This document shows, piece after piece, positions 7,232-15,394 of a DNA stretch of 64,000 nucleotides. The position numbers were made by a program, and so were the translations under genes. Under the pieces are notes generated by a model that searched no databases, was not told where the DNA came from, and saw nothing but the letters and a program-made list of their open reading frames with translations. The stretch comes from Pseudonocardia sp. ICBG1293. GTDB lineage: Bacteria; Actinomycetota; Actinomycetes; Mycobacteriales; Pseudonocardiaceae. How positions within the stretch are numbered: the stretch's first letter is position 1; each line of letters starts with the position of its first letter. The stretch lies in contig NZ_JAHLEL010000057.1 of assembly GCF_020131355.1 (NCBI RefSeq), forward strand, positions 1 to 64,000. The letters are read 5' to 3'.

Positions 7232-8881
7232 GGACCGATCGTCGCACCCGGCCGGCCGCCGCACAGGTCCCGGCGCGGCCGCGCACGTCACACCCCGGGG
7301 GGGCGGCGCCGCGGGTCCGTCCGCCGGGTCGTGCCGTGGGCGGGTCGCCCGGGACGGCCAGGGCGCGGGCGCGCCCGCGCGGCCGTCGGCGCGGGTGGCA
7401 CCGGAGCCACGCCGCCCGGAGCCGGCACCGGAGCCGCCGTCCCGGCGCCGCCGCCCGCCCCGCGCGGGGACCGTGACCGGCGAGGCCGCGACAGCGGGCG
7501 GGACGGGACGGGACGTGCGCGGCCCGACCGGCCACACGGGTTCCGGGTCCCGTCCCGGGGCGGTGCCGGGCCGCAGGACCTGCCGGACGACCAGCACGCA
7601 CAGCGCGACCACCACGGCGTCGCGCACGAGCACCGTCACCAGGAACGGCTCGGGCGGCAGTCCCTTGTTCGCGACGCCGAGGTACTGGTACATCCGCGGC
7701 ACCCAGACCAGCGCGTCGACCGCCATCCACGCCAGCAACAGCCGCCAGCGGGGCAGGGCGAGCACCGCGAGCGGGACCAGCCACAGCGAGTACTGCGGGC
7801 TCCACACCTTGTTGAGCAGCAGGAACGCCGCCACGGTCAGGAAGGCCAGCTCGGCGAGCGCGGGCGGGCGCGGGGCGCGCAGCGCCAGAGCGGCGATCGC
7901 GGCGAACGCCAGCACCATGAGCACCGCGGTGACGGCGTTCAGGACGGTGGGGGACTGCCCGTCACCGAGCGGGCCGTCGAAGCCGGACCAGCCGGTGAAC
8001 CAGTACAGCGAGTACCAGATCGAGTCCGGGTCGGCCGGGCGCGTGCGGTTGAGCAGGAAGAACTCGGCCCACCCACGGGGCCAGGCCAGCGCGACCGGGA
8101 GGTTCACCGCGACCCAGGCGAGGACGGCGGCGCCGATCGTCCACGCGGCGCGGGACAGGCCGCCGTCGTCGCGGCGTCGCCAGCCGACGAGCAGGACCGG
8201 CAGCAGGATCAGCAGCGGGTAGAGCTTCGCCGCCCCGCCGATCCCGAGCAGCACCCCGGCCCAGACCGGCCGGTCCCGGCGCAGCGCGAGCAGCGCCCCG
8301 GTCGCCAGCGCGACGGTGAGCGTGTCGAAGTTGGTGAACGCGTGCACCGCCACCAGCGGCGAGAGCGCGACCAGCGCCGCGTCCCACGGCCGTTCCGGGC
8401 GCAGCATCACTACCGCCCACACCACCACCAGCCAGGCGGCGGCCAGCCAGATCGCGGTCACGTCGAAGTAGACGACGACGTCGAGCGCGGTCGGCAGGGG
8501 GAGCCGCTGGGCCAGCCACTGCCAGCCGTCGGTCAGCTGCGCGTTCAGGTACTGGAAGCCCCCGGTGACCACCGGGTACTCCATGTACCGGGCGGTGCGG
8601 GAGCCGTCGGCTCCGGTCTCGTACCAGGCGTCGCGGTAGGGGACGGCGTCGTCCGCGAGCCCCTCCAGGCCGTAGAGCGGGACGGTGTCGGAGTAGCACA
8701 TCGCGACGTACTGGCGGTCGTTGCGCCAGTCCAGCGCGAGCGCGCCGTCCTCGGTGCGGTACTCCTGCAGGCAGGCCGCCTTGCCCAGCCAGCCCAGCGC
8801 CAGCACGACGACGGCGAACAGCAGCACCACCCGCAGCGGCGTCCACCAGCGCGACCGGCCGACGAGGGCGTGCCGGCCCAT
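6554..8881 (-). CDS. GT87 (DUF2029) membrane glycosyltransferase, in frame with Nudix domain
   Basis: The first ~430 residues are a polytopic GT87/DUF2029 membrane protein with about ten transmembrane helices, a family that includes polyprenol-phosphate-mannose-dependent mannosyltransferases. Family-like segments are VLALGWLGKAACLQEY, the loop FTNFDTLTVALATGALLAL and NKVWSPQYSLWLVPL. A low-complexity stretch of about 110 Pro/Gly/Arg residues follows, and the same frame then runs into the Nudix domain without a stop (775 codons). Residues upstream of 8881 also read like family sequence (PTWTEPLARAAGRVVGGP), so the true start may be a CTG at 9016 overlapping the PBP stop. The position after the PBP gene matches Rv0050-Rv0051 in mycobacteria. 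Confidence 0.82.
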   Translation of the reverse strand: MGRHALVGRSRWWTPLRVVLLFAVVVLALGWLGKAACLQEYRTEDGALALDWRNDRQYVAMCYSDTVPLYGLEGLADDAVPYRDAWYETGADGSRTARYMEYPVVTGGFQYLNAQLTDGWQWLAQRLPLPTALDVVVYFDVTAIWLAAAWLVVVWAVVMLRPERPWDAALVALSPLVAVHAFTNFDTLTVALATGALLALRRDRPVWAGVLLGIGGAAKLYPLLILLPVLLVGWRRRDDGGLSRAAWTIGAAVLAWVAVNLPVALAWPRGWAEFFLLNRTRPADPDSIWYSLYWFTGWSGFDGPLGDGQSPTVLNAVTAVLMVLAFAAIAALALRAPRPPALAELAFLTVAAFLLLNKVWSPQYSLWLVPLAVLALPRWRLLLAWMAVDALVWVPRMYQYLGVANKGLPPEPFLVTVLVRDAVVVALCVLVVRQVLRPGTAPGRDPEPVWPVGPRTSRPVPPAVAASPVTVPARGGRRRRDGGSGAGSGRRGSGATRADGRAGAPAPWPSRATRPRHDPADGPAAPPPRGVTCAAAPGPVRRPAGCDDRSMADDVVVPDRVQQRLRERVEAALTTLPPSERRAASEADRAGKRAAAVTLTLMPVPGATGAGRLAEEVAFVLTRRARSLRAHSGQWALPGGRLDPGETAEQAGRREVSEEIGLELGPDRVLGLLDDYPTRSGYVITPVVLWAGGAGEPTPNPDEVAELYRPPLAEIDREPRFLTIPESDAPVIQVPLFDRYVHAPTGAVLHQFREVVLHGRATRVAHLEQPVFAWR

Positions 8882-9012
8882 CGGGCCGCCGACGACCCGG
8901 CCGGCGGCGCGCGCCAGCGGCTCGGTCCAGGTCGGGATCTCCCGGTCCCGGACGCCCGCCCCCGGTGCGTCGCGAGGGGCGGGCGGTGCCGCTCCGGGCC
9001 GGCCGCCTGCGG

Positions 9013-11589
9013 TCAGTTGTCGCCCCCGCGGCCCGGGCGGTCCCGGCCCGCGTCGGAACCCGGGGGACCGTCACCGCCGCCGTCGTCACCGGGGTCGCTG
9101 CTGCTGCCGTCGTCCCCGGAACCGTCACCGGAGCCGTCGCCCGAGGAGTCACCCCGGTCGCCCCGGTCCCCACCGTCGCCACGGTCACCGCGCTCGCCGT
9201 CACCGCGGTCGCGGCCGTCGCCGGGCTCCCGGGTGGAGGTGGACTGCTCGTCGTTGCTGCCCGAGTCGTTCGAGACGGCCCGGGCCGGGGCCTGCCCGAT
9301 CGGCTGGAAGTCGGAGAACTGCTCCACCGGCGTGCCCTGCAGCACGTCGGTCATGAACGACTGCCAGATCGACCCGGGCAGCATCCGGCCGTAGACGGGG
9401 CGCCCCGCCGAGTTCTGGATCGGGCTGTTGTCGTCGGTGCCCACCCAGACCGCGGTGGAGACCGACGGGGTGTAGCCCACGGTCCAGGCGTCGTTGTTCT
9501 GGCCCTGCACGCTGCTCTGCACGGTGCCGGTCTTCGCGGCGACCGGTCGGCCGTCCAGTCCGATCCGCGACGAGCTCGCGACGTCGGTCATGGACTCGGT
9601 GACGTTGCGGGCGACCTCGGCCGGCATGACCTGCTGGCCGTTGTCGGTGCTGCCGCGGTCGTAGATGACCCGGCCGTCGCTGGCGGTGACCTTGGCGATC
9701 AGGAACGGCTCGCGCTTCATGCCGTCGGCCGCGAACGTGCCGTAGGCCGCGGCCATGTCCTCGGGGTGGACCTCGCGGTCACCCAGGGAGATGCCACCGG
9801 TCGGGTTCGGCAGCAGGTCGTCGGGGATACCGGCCTGGTGCGCGGCGTCGGCGACCCGCTGCGGGCCGACGTCGAGGCCCATCCGGTAGAAGACCGTGTT
9901 GATCGACTTGGTCATCGCCTCCTTGACCGAGCACCGGCCACAGCTCACCCCCTCGGAGTTGGTGACCGTGGTGCCGGCGAGCTCCTGCGGGGAGGAGCCG
10001 TCGTAGACCGCGCCGAGCCCGACCGGCGGGTCGGTCTGCAACGCCGCGGCGAGCACGAACGGCTTGAACGACGAGCCGGGCTGTTTGAGCACCGAGGCGT
10101 AGTCGAGGCCGACGCCGTTCTCCCCGCCGAAGTAGGCGATGACCGCGCCGGTCTTGGGGTTCACCGACACCAGCGAGGAGCGCAGGTTGTCCGGCTGGCC
10201 GTCCATGACCTTCCCGACGGCGGTCGCCGCGTCCTCCTGGGCCTTCGGGTCGATCGTCGTGGTGACCGTCAGGCCCTGGGTGTTGATCTCGGTCTCGGAG
10301 ATCCCCAGCTTCTCCAGCTCGGCACGGGCCGCGTTGTAGATGTGGCCCTTGTCGTCGCCGGGGATGCCGCCACCCTCGGCCGCCGAGGCCTCGCGCCACT
10401 GCGGGAACCGCTGCTGCGCCCGGTCTGCCTGGGTCATCCAGCCCTGGGCGACCATGCCGTCGAGCACAAAGCTCCACCGCTGCTGGGACATCTCGAGGTT
10501 CTTCGCCGGGTCCCAGCGCGACGGCGACTGGATCAGCCCGGCGATCATCGCGCCCTCGGAGGCGTTCAGGTCCTGCACGTTCTTGCCGAAGTAGGCCTGG
10601 CTGGCCGCCTGGATGCCGTAGGCGCCGCGACCCAGGTAGATCGCGTTCAGGTAGTTGCCGAGGATCTGCTCCTTGGTCATCTCCTTGGACATCTTGGCGG
10701 CCAGCACGACCTCGCGGAACTTGCGGAACAACGAGTACTGGTCGTTGCCGGTGGTGACCTTGATGTACTGCTGGGTGATCGTCGAGCCGCCGCCGATCCC
10801 GCCGGAGAGCTGGTTGATCACCGCCCGGGCGATGCCGGTGATGTCGAAGCCGGGGTTGGAGAAGAACGTGCGGTCCTCCGCGGCCAGCACGGCCTGCTGC
10901 ACCGGGACCGGCACCTGGGCCAGGTCCACGCTGGTCCGGTTGACGTTGTCCGGCCGGACGGTCGCCAGCGGGGCGCCGTCGGTGTAGGTGAAGGTCGCGA
11001 CCTGGGTGACGGCGATGTCGTCGGCCGTGGGGACCGGGAGCACGAGCCACCCGATCGCGAACGCGACCAGCGGGCCGACGACCGCGACCGCGGCGAGCCC
11101 GATCAGCCAGCGCCGGAGCCGACGGCGTCGGCCGGGCTTCTTCCCCCCGTCCCCGCCGTCACCGGGGCCACGCCCGTCGGAACGGCCGGGCGGACCGGGC
11201 GGACGGCCACCACCCGCGCCACGACGGCCGGGCGCGGCCGGTGCCGCCGCGGCCGCCGCGGCTCCGCGGGCCGGCGGACGACCGACGCGCTGCGGGGCGG
11301 CCGCACCCGGGCCGGCCTGGGCGGGCCGCACGACGGGATCGAAGTGGCCGATCCCGGAGTCGTCGTGGGTCAGCAGCGGCGGGGGCGGCTGGGGGACCGG
11401 CCGGGGCGGCGGCCCGGCGGGCGCGGGGCGGCCACCCGCCGGCGGACGACCGGGGGGCGGGGGCGGCGGCATCGGGGGACGGGGACCCGCACCCGGCCGG
11501 GGTGCCGGCGGGGGCATCGGGGGACGGGACCGCGGAGGACCGGGGGGCGGGGGCGGCGGCGGGGTGCGCCGGGGGTCACGGTCGTTCAC
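9013..11589 (-). CDS. ponA: Bifunctional penicillin-binding protein (class A PBP)
   Basis: Class A PBP (858 aa) that polymerises and cross-links peptidoglycan. Residues 1 to about 155 are a cytoplasmic Pro/Gly/Ala-rich tail, and one transmembrane helix follows (about 160-182, LIGLAAVAVVGPLVAFAIGW). The GT51 domain comes next, with its catalytic Glu in EDRTFF, GGGSTITQQYIK and GNYLNAIYLGRGAYGI. The transpeptidase has the SxxK motif in QPGSSFKPF, SIN in KSINTVFYRMG and KTGT in AAKTGTVQSS. The last ~80 residues are an Asp/Gly/Ser-rich repeat. It sits between DUF5318 and GT87, as ponA1 does in mycobacteria. Confidence 0.95.
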   Translation of the reverse strand: MNDRDPRRTPPPPPPPGPPRSRPPMPPPAPRPGAGPRPPMPPPPPPGRPPAGGRPAPAGPPPRPVPQPPPPLLTHDDSGIGHFDPVVRPAQAGPGAAAPQRVGRPPARGAAAAAAAPAAPGRRGAGGGRPPGPPGRSDGRGPGDGGDGGKKPGRRRRLRRWLIGLAAVAVVGPLVAFAIGWLVLPVPTADDIAVTQVATFTYTDGAPLATVRPDNVNRTSVDLAQVPVPVQQAVLAAEDRTFFSNPGFDITGIARAVINQLSGGIGGGSTITQQYIKVTTGNDQYSLFRKFREVVLAAKMSKEMTKEQILGNYLNAIYLGRGAYGIQAASQAYFGKNVQDLNASEGAMIAGLIQSPSRWDPAKNLEMSQQRWSFVLDGMVAQGWMTQADRAQQRFPQWREASAAEGGGIPGDDKGHIYNAARAELEKLGISETEINTQGLTVTTTIDPKAQEDAATAVGKVMDGQPDNLRSSLVSVNPKTGAVIAYFGGENGVGLDYASVLKQPGSSFKPFVLAAALQTDPPVGLGAVYDGSSPQELAGTTVTNSEGVSCGRCSVKEAMTKSINTVFYRMGLDVGPQRVADAAHQAGIPDDLLPNPTGGISLGDREVHPEDMAAAYGTFAADGMKREPFLIAKVTASDGRVIYDRGSTDNGQQVMPAEVARNVTESMTDVASSSRIGLDGRPVAAKTGTVQSSVQGQNNDAWTVGYTPSVSTAVWVGTDDNSPIQNSAGRPVYGRMLPGSIWQSFMTDVLQGTPVEQFSDFQPIGQAPARAVSNDSGSNDEQSTSTREPGDGRDRGDGERGDRGDGGDRGDRGDSSGDGSGDGSGDDGSSSDPGDDGGGDGPPGSDAGRDRPGRGGDN

Positions 11590-11730
11590 CGGGCGGCTCC
11601 GTGGGGTGCGATGGACCGGATCCGCAGCAGCCCGGGCCGGGGGTGCCCGGGGCCGAGGGGGTCCGGCGTGGGACCGACGCGGTGCGCGCGGTCCGGGTGG
11701 TGGTGCTCGTCGGGTGCGGGGACACGGGAC

Positions 11731-12126
11731 TCAGCCACCCGCACTCCGCCGGCCGCGGCGGGGACGGCCGGTGCCGAGGACGAACGAGCGGACCAGGTGG
11801 TTCCAGCGGCACTCGGTGCACACCTCGACGACGTGCACGGAGAAGTCGGCGACCTGCGCCGCGAGCTGCTCCAGGTCCGCGGTGGAGCGGGCCGAGCCGG
11901 AGACGTGGCGCAGGCTCTCGCCGAACACCCACGCGACCTGGGCCAGCCCGTCGTGCCGGCAGACCGGGCAGGCCCGTCCGGCAGGGGTGCCGTGGTAGCG
12001 CGCGGCGCGCAGCAGGTACTCACCCGCATCGCACACCTCCTCACGGCCGGTCCGGCCGGCCCGGACGTCGGCCAGCAGAGCACGGCGCTGCAGGGCGTAG
12101 TCCACCACCTGTCGCGGGCTGAGCAC
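11731..12126 (-). CDS. DUF5318 family protein
   Basis: A 131-aa protein found next to ponA in many actinobacteria; function unknown. It has two CxxC pairs (ACPVCRHDG at about 57-65 and VCTECRWNH near 105), which look like a zinc ribbon. The GTG at 12126 gives the conserved opening VLSPRQVVDYALQRRALL; the longer in-frame upstream part is not conserved in character. A TACCCT hexamer 6 nt before the GTG supports a leaderless start here. Conserved neighbours (PadR, ponA) suggest an envelope-related role (inference). Confidence 0.85.
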   Translation of the reverse strand: MLSPRQVVDYALQRRALLADVRAGRTGREEVCDAGEYLLRAARYHGTPAGRACPVCRHDGLAQVAWVFGESLRHVSGSARSTADLEQLAAQVADFSVHVVEVCTECRWNHLVRSFVLGTGRPRRGRRSAGG

Positions 12127-12132
12127 CCGGCC

Positions 12133-12138
12133 AGGGTA
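12133..12138 (-). promoter_or_regulatory. -10 hexamer of leaderless DUF5318 promoter
   Basis: Minus strand TACCCT, then GGCCGG (6 nt), then the GTG start at 12126. Confidence 0.5.
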
Positions 12139-12270
12139 CGCGGGACGGGCCCGCGGACCCATCGCCGTCCCGCACGGGGTCCCGCGGGCGCGACCGGTGC
12201 GTGCCTGGTCGGGGCACTCGTCCGGTCCGTGACCGCCTGTGATGACGATCATGACTGGGGCGGATCGATG

Positions 12271-12283
12271 TATCGGACCGATA
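12271..12283. promoter_or_regulatory. PadR-type operator candidate
   Basis: TATCGG-A-CCGATA, a perfect 13-bp inverted repeat 37 bp before the PadR gene start. Its placement fits autoregulation of the padR-ino1 operon. Confidence 0.5.
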
Positions 12284-12320
12284 GGATGACCGGTCGGCGG
12301 TCGGCACGGAGGAGGTCGCG

Positions 12321-12965
12321 ATGCTGGACTTCGCGGTACTCGGCCTGCTCCAGGACGGTCCGCTGCACGGCTACAAGCTGCGCAAGCAGCTCGGCCGCCG
12401 GCTCGGCGGCTTCCGTGCGTTCTCCTACGGCTCGTTGTACCCGGCCCTGCGCCGGTTGCTCCGGGCCGGGGCGATCGCCGAGACGACCGACGAGGCGGGC
12501 GACCCGTACGGGCGCGCTCCGGGACGGCTGCGACGGGGCAGGCGGGTCTACCGCATCACCCCCGCGGGCCGGGACCGGTTCGCCGCCGTGCTCGCCGAGG
12601 CCGGCCCGCAGGCGTGGGAGGACGGGAGCTTCGACGTGCACCTGGCGTTCTTCGCGCGGACACCGGCGGAGACCAGGATCCGGATCCTGGAGGGCCGCAG
12701 ACGGGCCGTCGAGGAACGCCGGGACGGCCTGCGCACCGCGCTCGGCCGACCCTGCGAGGGGGTCGACCGCTACACCCGCGAGCTGCACCGGCGCGGGCTG
12801 GAGTGCTCCGAGCGCGAGGTGTGCTGGCTGAACGAGCTGATCGCGACCGAACGGGCCGAGCAGGGCGCCGCGGACGGTCGTGACGAGAGGACCTTCCCCG
12901 GTGGCGGGCCATCCCGGCCCGCGATCGACGGGGTACGACAGGACGAGACAACAGGAGGAGCCTGA
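12321..12965 (+). CDS. PadR family transcriptional regulator
   Basis: A 214-aa PadR regulator. The winged helix spans about 1-90 (MLDFAVLGLLQDGPLHGYKL, then FSYGSLYPALRRLLRAGAI and YRITPAGRDRF). The C-terminal helical dimer region (about 100-190) matches the mycobacterial neighbour of ino1 (Rv0047c type). The ribosome-binding site GGAGG is 8-9 nt before the ATG. Its stop is 1 nt before the ino1 ATG, so the two are one transcription unit and may be translationally coupled. An inverted repeat at 12271-12283 is the likely operator. Confidence 0.93.
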   Translation: MLDFAVLGLLQDGPLHGYKLRKQLGRRLGGFRAFSYGSLYPALRRLLRAGAIAETTDEAGDPYGRAPGRLRRGRRVYRITPAGRDRFAAVLAEAGPQAWEDGSFDVHLAFFARTPAETRIRILEGRRRAVEERRDGLRTALGRPCEGVDRYTRELHRRGLECSEREVCWLNELIATERAEQGAADGRDERTFPGGGPSRPAIDGVRQDETTGGA

Positions 12966-12966
12966 C

Positions 12967-14046
12967 ATGAGCCAGGTTCGGGTGGCGGTCGTCGGCGTGG
13001 GCAACTGCGCGGCGTCGCTGGTCCAGGGGGTTCACTACTACGCGGACGCCGATCCGTCGACCCAGGTCCCCGGCCTGATGCACGTCGACTTCGGCGGGTA
13101 CCACGTCCGGGACGTGAGCTTCGTGGCCGCGTTCGACGTCGACGCGAAGAAGGTCGGTCAGGATCTCGCCGACGCGATCTCGGCCAGCGAGAACAACACG
13201 GTCAAGATCGCGGACGTGCCGCCGCTCGGGGTGACCGTGCAGCGCGGGCCGACCCTCGACGGTCTCGGCCGCTTCTACCGGGAGACCATCACCGAGGCCG
13301 ACGGCGAGCCCGTCGACGTCGCGGCGGTGCTGCGCGACACCGAGGCCGACGTGCTGGTGTCCTACCTGCCGGTGGGCAGCGAGGACGCCGACCGCTTCTA
13401 CGCCCAGGCCGCGCTGGACGCGGGCGTCGCCTTCGTCAACGCGCTGCCGGTGTTCATCGCCTCGGACCCGGAGTGGGCGGAGAAGTTCCGTGCCGCCGGC
13501 GTCCCGATCGTCGGCGACGACATCAAGTCCCAGGTCGGCGCGACCATCACCCACCGGGTGCTGGCGAAGCTGTTCGAGGACCGCGGCGTGCAGCTGGACC
13601 GCACGATGCAGCTCAACGTGGGCGGGAACATGGACTTCCTGAACATGAAGGAGCTCGAGCGGCTGGAGTCCAAGAAGGTCTCCAAGACCCAGGCCGTCAC
13701 CTCCCAGGTGGACCGGGACATGGGCCGGGGCAACGTGCACATCGGCCCGTCGGACTACGTGTCCTGGCTGGACGACCGCAAGTGGGCCTACGTGCGGCTC
13801 GAGGGCCGCGCGTTCGGCGACGTCCCGCTGAACCTGGAGTACAAGCTCGAGGTGTGGGACTCCCCGAACTCCGCGGGCATCATCATCGACGCCGTGCGGG
13901 CGGCCAAGATCGCCAAGGACCGCGGTATCGGCGGTCCGATCCTGTCGGCGTCGAGCTACTTCATGAAGTCGCCGGCGGAGCAGTACCGGGACTCCGAGGC
14001 GCGCGACAAGGTCGAGGCGTTCATTCGGGGCGAGATCGACAGCTGA
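12967..14046 (+). CDS. ino1: Inositol-3-phosphate synthase
   Basis: Ino1 (359 aa) converts glucose 6-phosphate to inositol 3-phosphate with NAD, the entry to mycothiol and phosphatidylinositol synthesis. Motifs: NAD-binding VAVVGVGNCAASLVQGV at about 5-21, LVSYLPVGSEDADRFYA, GDDIKSQVGATITHRVLAKL, the catalytic region NVGGNMDFLNMKE at about 216-228, and DSPNSAGIIIDAVRAAKIA. Length is typical of the actinobacterial form. The ATG at 12967 has AGGAGG upstream. It is co-transcribed with padR, and a GC-rich hairpin follows the stop. Confidence 0.97.
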   Translation: MSQVRVAVVGVGNCAASLVQGVHYYADADPSTQVPGLMHVDFGGYHVRDVSFVAAFDVDAKKVGQDLADAISASENNTVKIADVPPLGVTVQRGPTLDGLGRFYRETITEADGEPVDVAAVLRDTEADVLVSYLPVGSEDADRFYAQAALDAGVAFVNALPVFIASDPEWAEKFRAAGVPIVGDDIKSQVGATITHRVLAKLFEDRGVQLDRTMQLNVGGNMDFLNMKELERLESKKVSKTQAVTSQVDRDMGRGNVHIGPSDYVSWLDDRKWAYVRLEGRAFGDVPLNLEYKLEVWDSPNSAGIIIDAVRAAKIAKDRGIGGPILSASSYFMKSPAEQYRDSEARDKVEAFIRGEIDS

Positions 14047-14063
14047 TCCTTTCCGGCGACACC

Positions 14064-14098
14064 GGCCCGGGGACGACCACGCAGGTCATCCCCGGGCC
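14064..14098 (+). terminator. Terminator hairpin after ino1
   Basis: GGCCCGGGG (14064-14072) pairs with CCCCGGGCC (14090-14098), a 9-bp stem with a 17-nt loop, 18 nt past the ino1 stop. Confidence 0.55.
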
Positions 14099-14153
14099 GC
14101 TGTCGTATCGGAGCCTTTCCGGAACCTGAACTTACCGATCCGGAATGTTCTCG

Positions 14154-14156
14154 TTA
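14154..14156. repeat. Target-site duplication, left copy
   Basis: TTA directly before the IS left end. An identical TTA at 15138-15140 follows the right end. A 3-bp TNA duplication is typical of IS427-group IS5 elements. Confidence 0.75.
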
Positions 14157-15137
14157 GAGCGTCCGGCAGTAGAGGTGGCCGTGTGTCGGTGTTGGTAGAG
14201 ACACGGACCTGCAAGTGATCATGGGATTGCTGATGTCCTGATGGTCGCCTGGAGGGTCCGTGCCTCTATTGCCAGAATCGCTGATCGACCCCCTCTGGGT
14301 CGAGTTCGCTGCCCTGATCGAGGCAGAGCGGCGCCCGGAGTTCGACCCGGCCCATCCGTGGGGATGTCACCGCCGCCGTATCCCCGACCGCCTGGTGTTC
14401 GAGCACGTGCTCGCGGCGTTGGTGCACGGCAGCGGCTACGAACGCATTGCCACCCCCGGCTGCTCGGACCGCACGATCCGCCGCCGTCTCGCCCAGTGGG
14501 CCGCCGCTGGCGTCGGGGAGCAGGTCCTTCGGGCCGCGCTGGCCGGCTATGACTAGATGATCGGTCTCGACCTCGACGATCTGTCTGCCGACGGAGCGAT
14601 CACCAAGGCTCCCTGCGGTGGCGAGGTCGCCGGCTGTAACCCGGTCGACCGGGGCAAACAGGGCACCAAACGCTCCGTGGTCTGCGACGGTGCGGGGATC
14701 CCGCTGCACCTGATCAGCGCCCGCGCCAATGACCACGACTCGCCGTTGCTGAAACCGACCCTGATCGGGATCTACGACATGATCGGGCCGCTGCCCGAGC
14801 GACCGTGCCTGCACCTGGACCGGGGCTATGACTCAGGCAAGACCCGCGATCTGCTCGAACGACTCGGGTTCGACGCACAGATCGCCACCAAGGGCCGGCC
14901 CGCCCCGATCCAGGTCGGTAAGCGGTGGCCGGTCGAGCGCACCCATTCCTGGATGAACGGCTACGGCAAGCTGCGCCGGTTCACCGATCGCCGGAAGATC
15001 ATCGTCGAGTTCTACCTCAACCTCGCCGCCGCGCTCACCGTGATCCGCCGGCTGATCAACCGTGCCCGCAGCCGCTACCGCTGGACAACCCGACCCACGA
15101 CCCGTCGACTCCGATAACCATCAATCGCCGGACGCTC
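14157..15137 (+). mobile_element. IS5-family insertion sequence (IS427-like), 981 bp
   Basis: Both ends carry the inverted repeat GAGCGTCCGGC (11 bp exact, with further partial matches inside). The flanks are TTA direct repeats. It contains one DDE transposase reading frame split by an in-frame UAG. It landed between ino1 and the NlpC/P60 gene, in an AT-richer patch that looks like the latter's upstream region. Confidence 0.88.
14260..15117 (+). pseudogene. IS5-family transposase, interrupted by in-frame UAG
   Basis: The transposase frame runs from the ATG at 14260 to the stop at 15117, 285 codons, broken by a single UAG at 14554-14556. The first part (98 aa) has the N-terminal DUF4096-type domain (MPLLPESLIDPLWVEFAALI, then RRRIPDRLVFEHVLAALVHG). 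The second part (186 aa) has the DDE core: Asp in DLSADGAITKAP, Asp in HLDRGYDSGKTRDLL and Glu in PVERTHSWMNGYGKLRRF. Relatives usually read a sense codon, often Gln, at the UAG, so a CAG-to-UAG change is likely (inference). All three catalytic residues follow the stop, so suppression would be needed for activity. Confidence 0.85.
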
Positions 15138-15140
15138 TTA
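15138..15140. repeat. Target-site duplication, right copy
   Basis: TTA following the IS right end, matching the left copy at 14154-14156. Confidence 0.75.
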
Positions 15141-15394
15141 TTTGTCGTGAGCGCAGTCATGCATTGAATGTGTTCTGCGTCATTTATCCGAGCGATATCT
15201 GTTCGTAATGTACGGTCCGGCCGTGCACGACCACCGCCCGTCCGGGGTGGGGGGTGCAGGGTCACCGCCGGGCGACGACGCGGGCGGGTCGCGAGCGCCG
15301 CCGGTGTCCCCACCGGAACTCCCCCTTCCTACCGGCGCCCGCGGGTCCCGCCCCCACCGTTCCTCCGGTGGTGCGACATCCCGAGGACCCCACC

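Noticed and set aside
8965..12831. 1,288-codon plus-strand frame
   Set aside because: It is antisense to the PBP, DUF5318 and part of padR, has no domain, and arises from GC-rich third positions of the real minus-strand genes.
14141..15394. c-di-AMP (ydaO) riboswitch upstream of the NlpC/P60 gene
   Set aside because: Expected for actinobacterial cell-wall hydrolases, but none of its conserved blocks was seen on either side of the IS.
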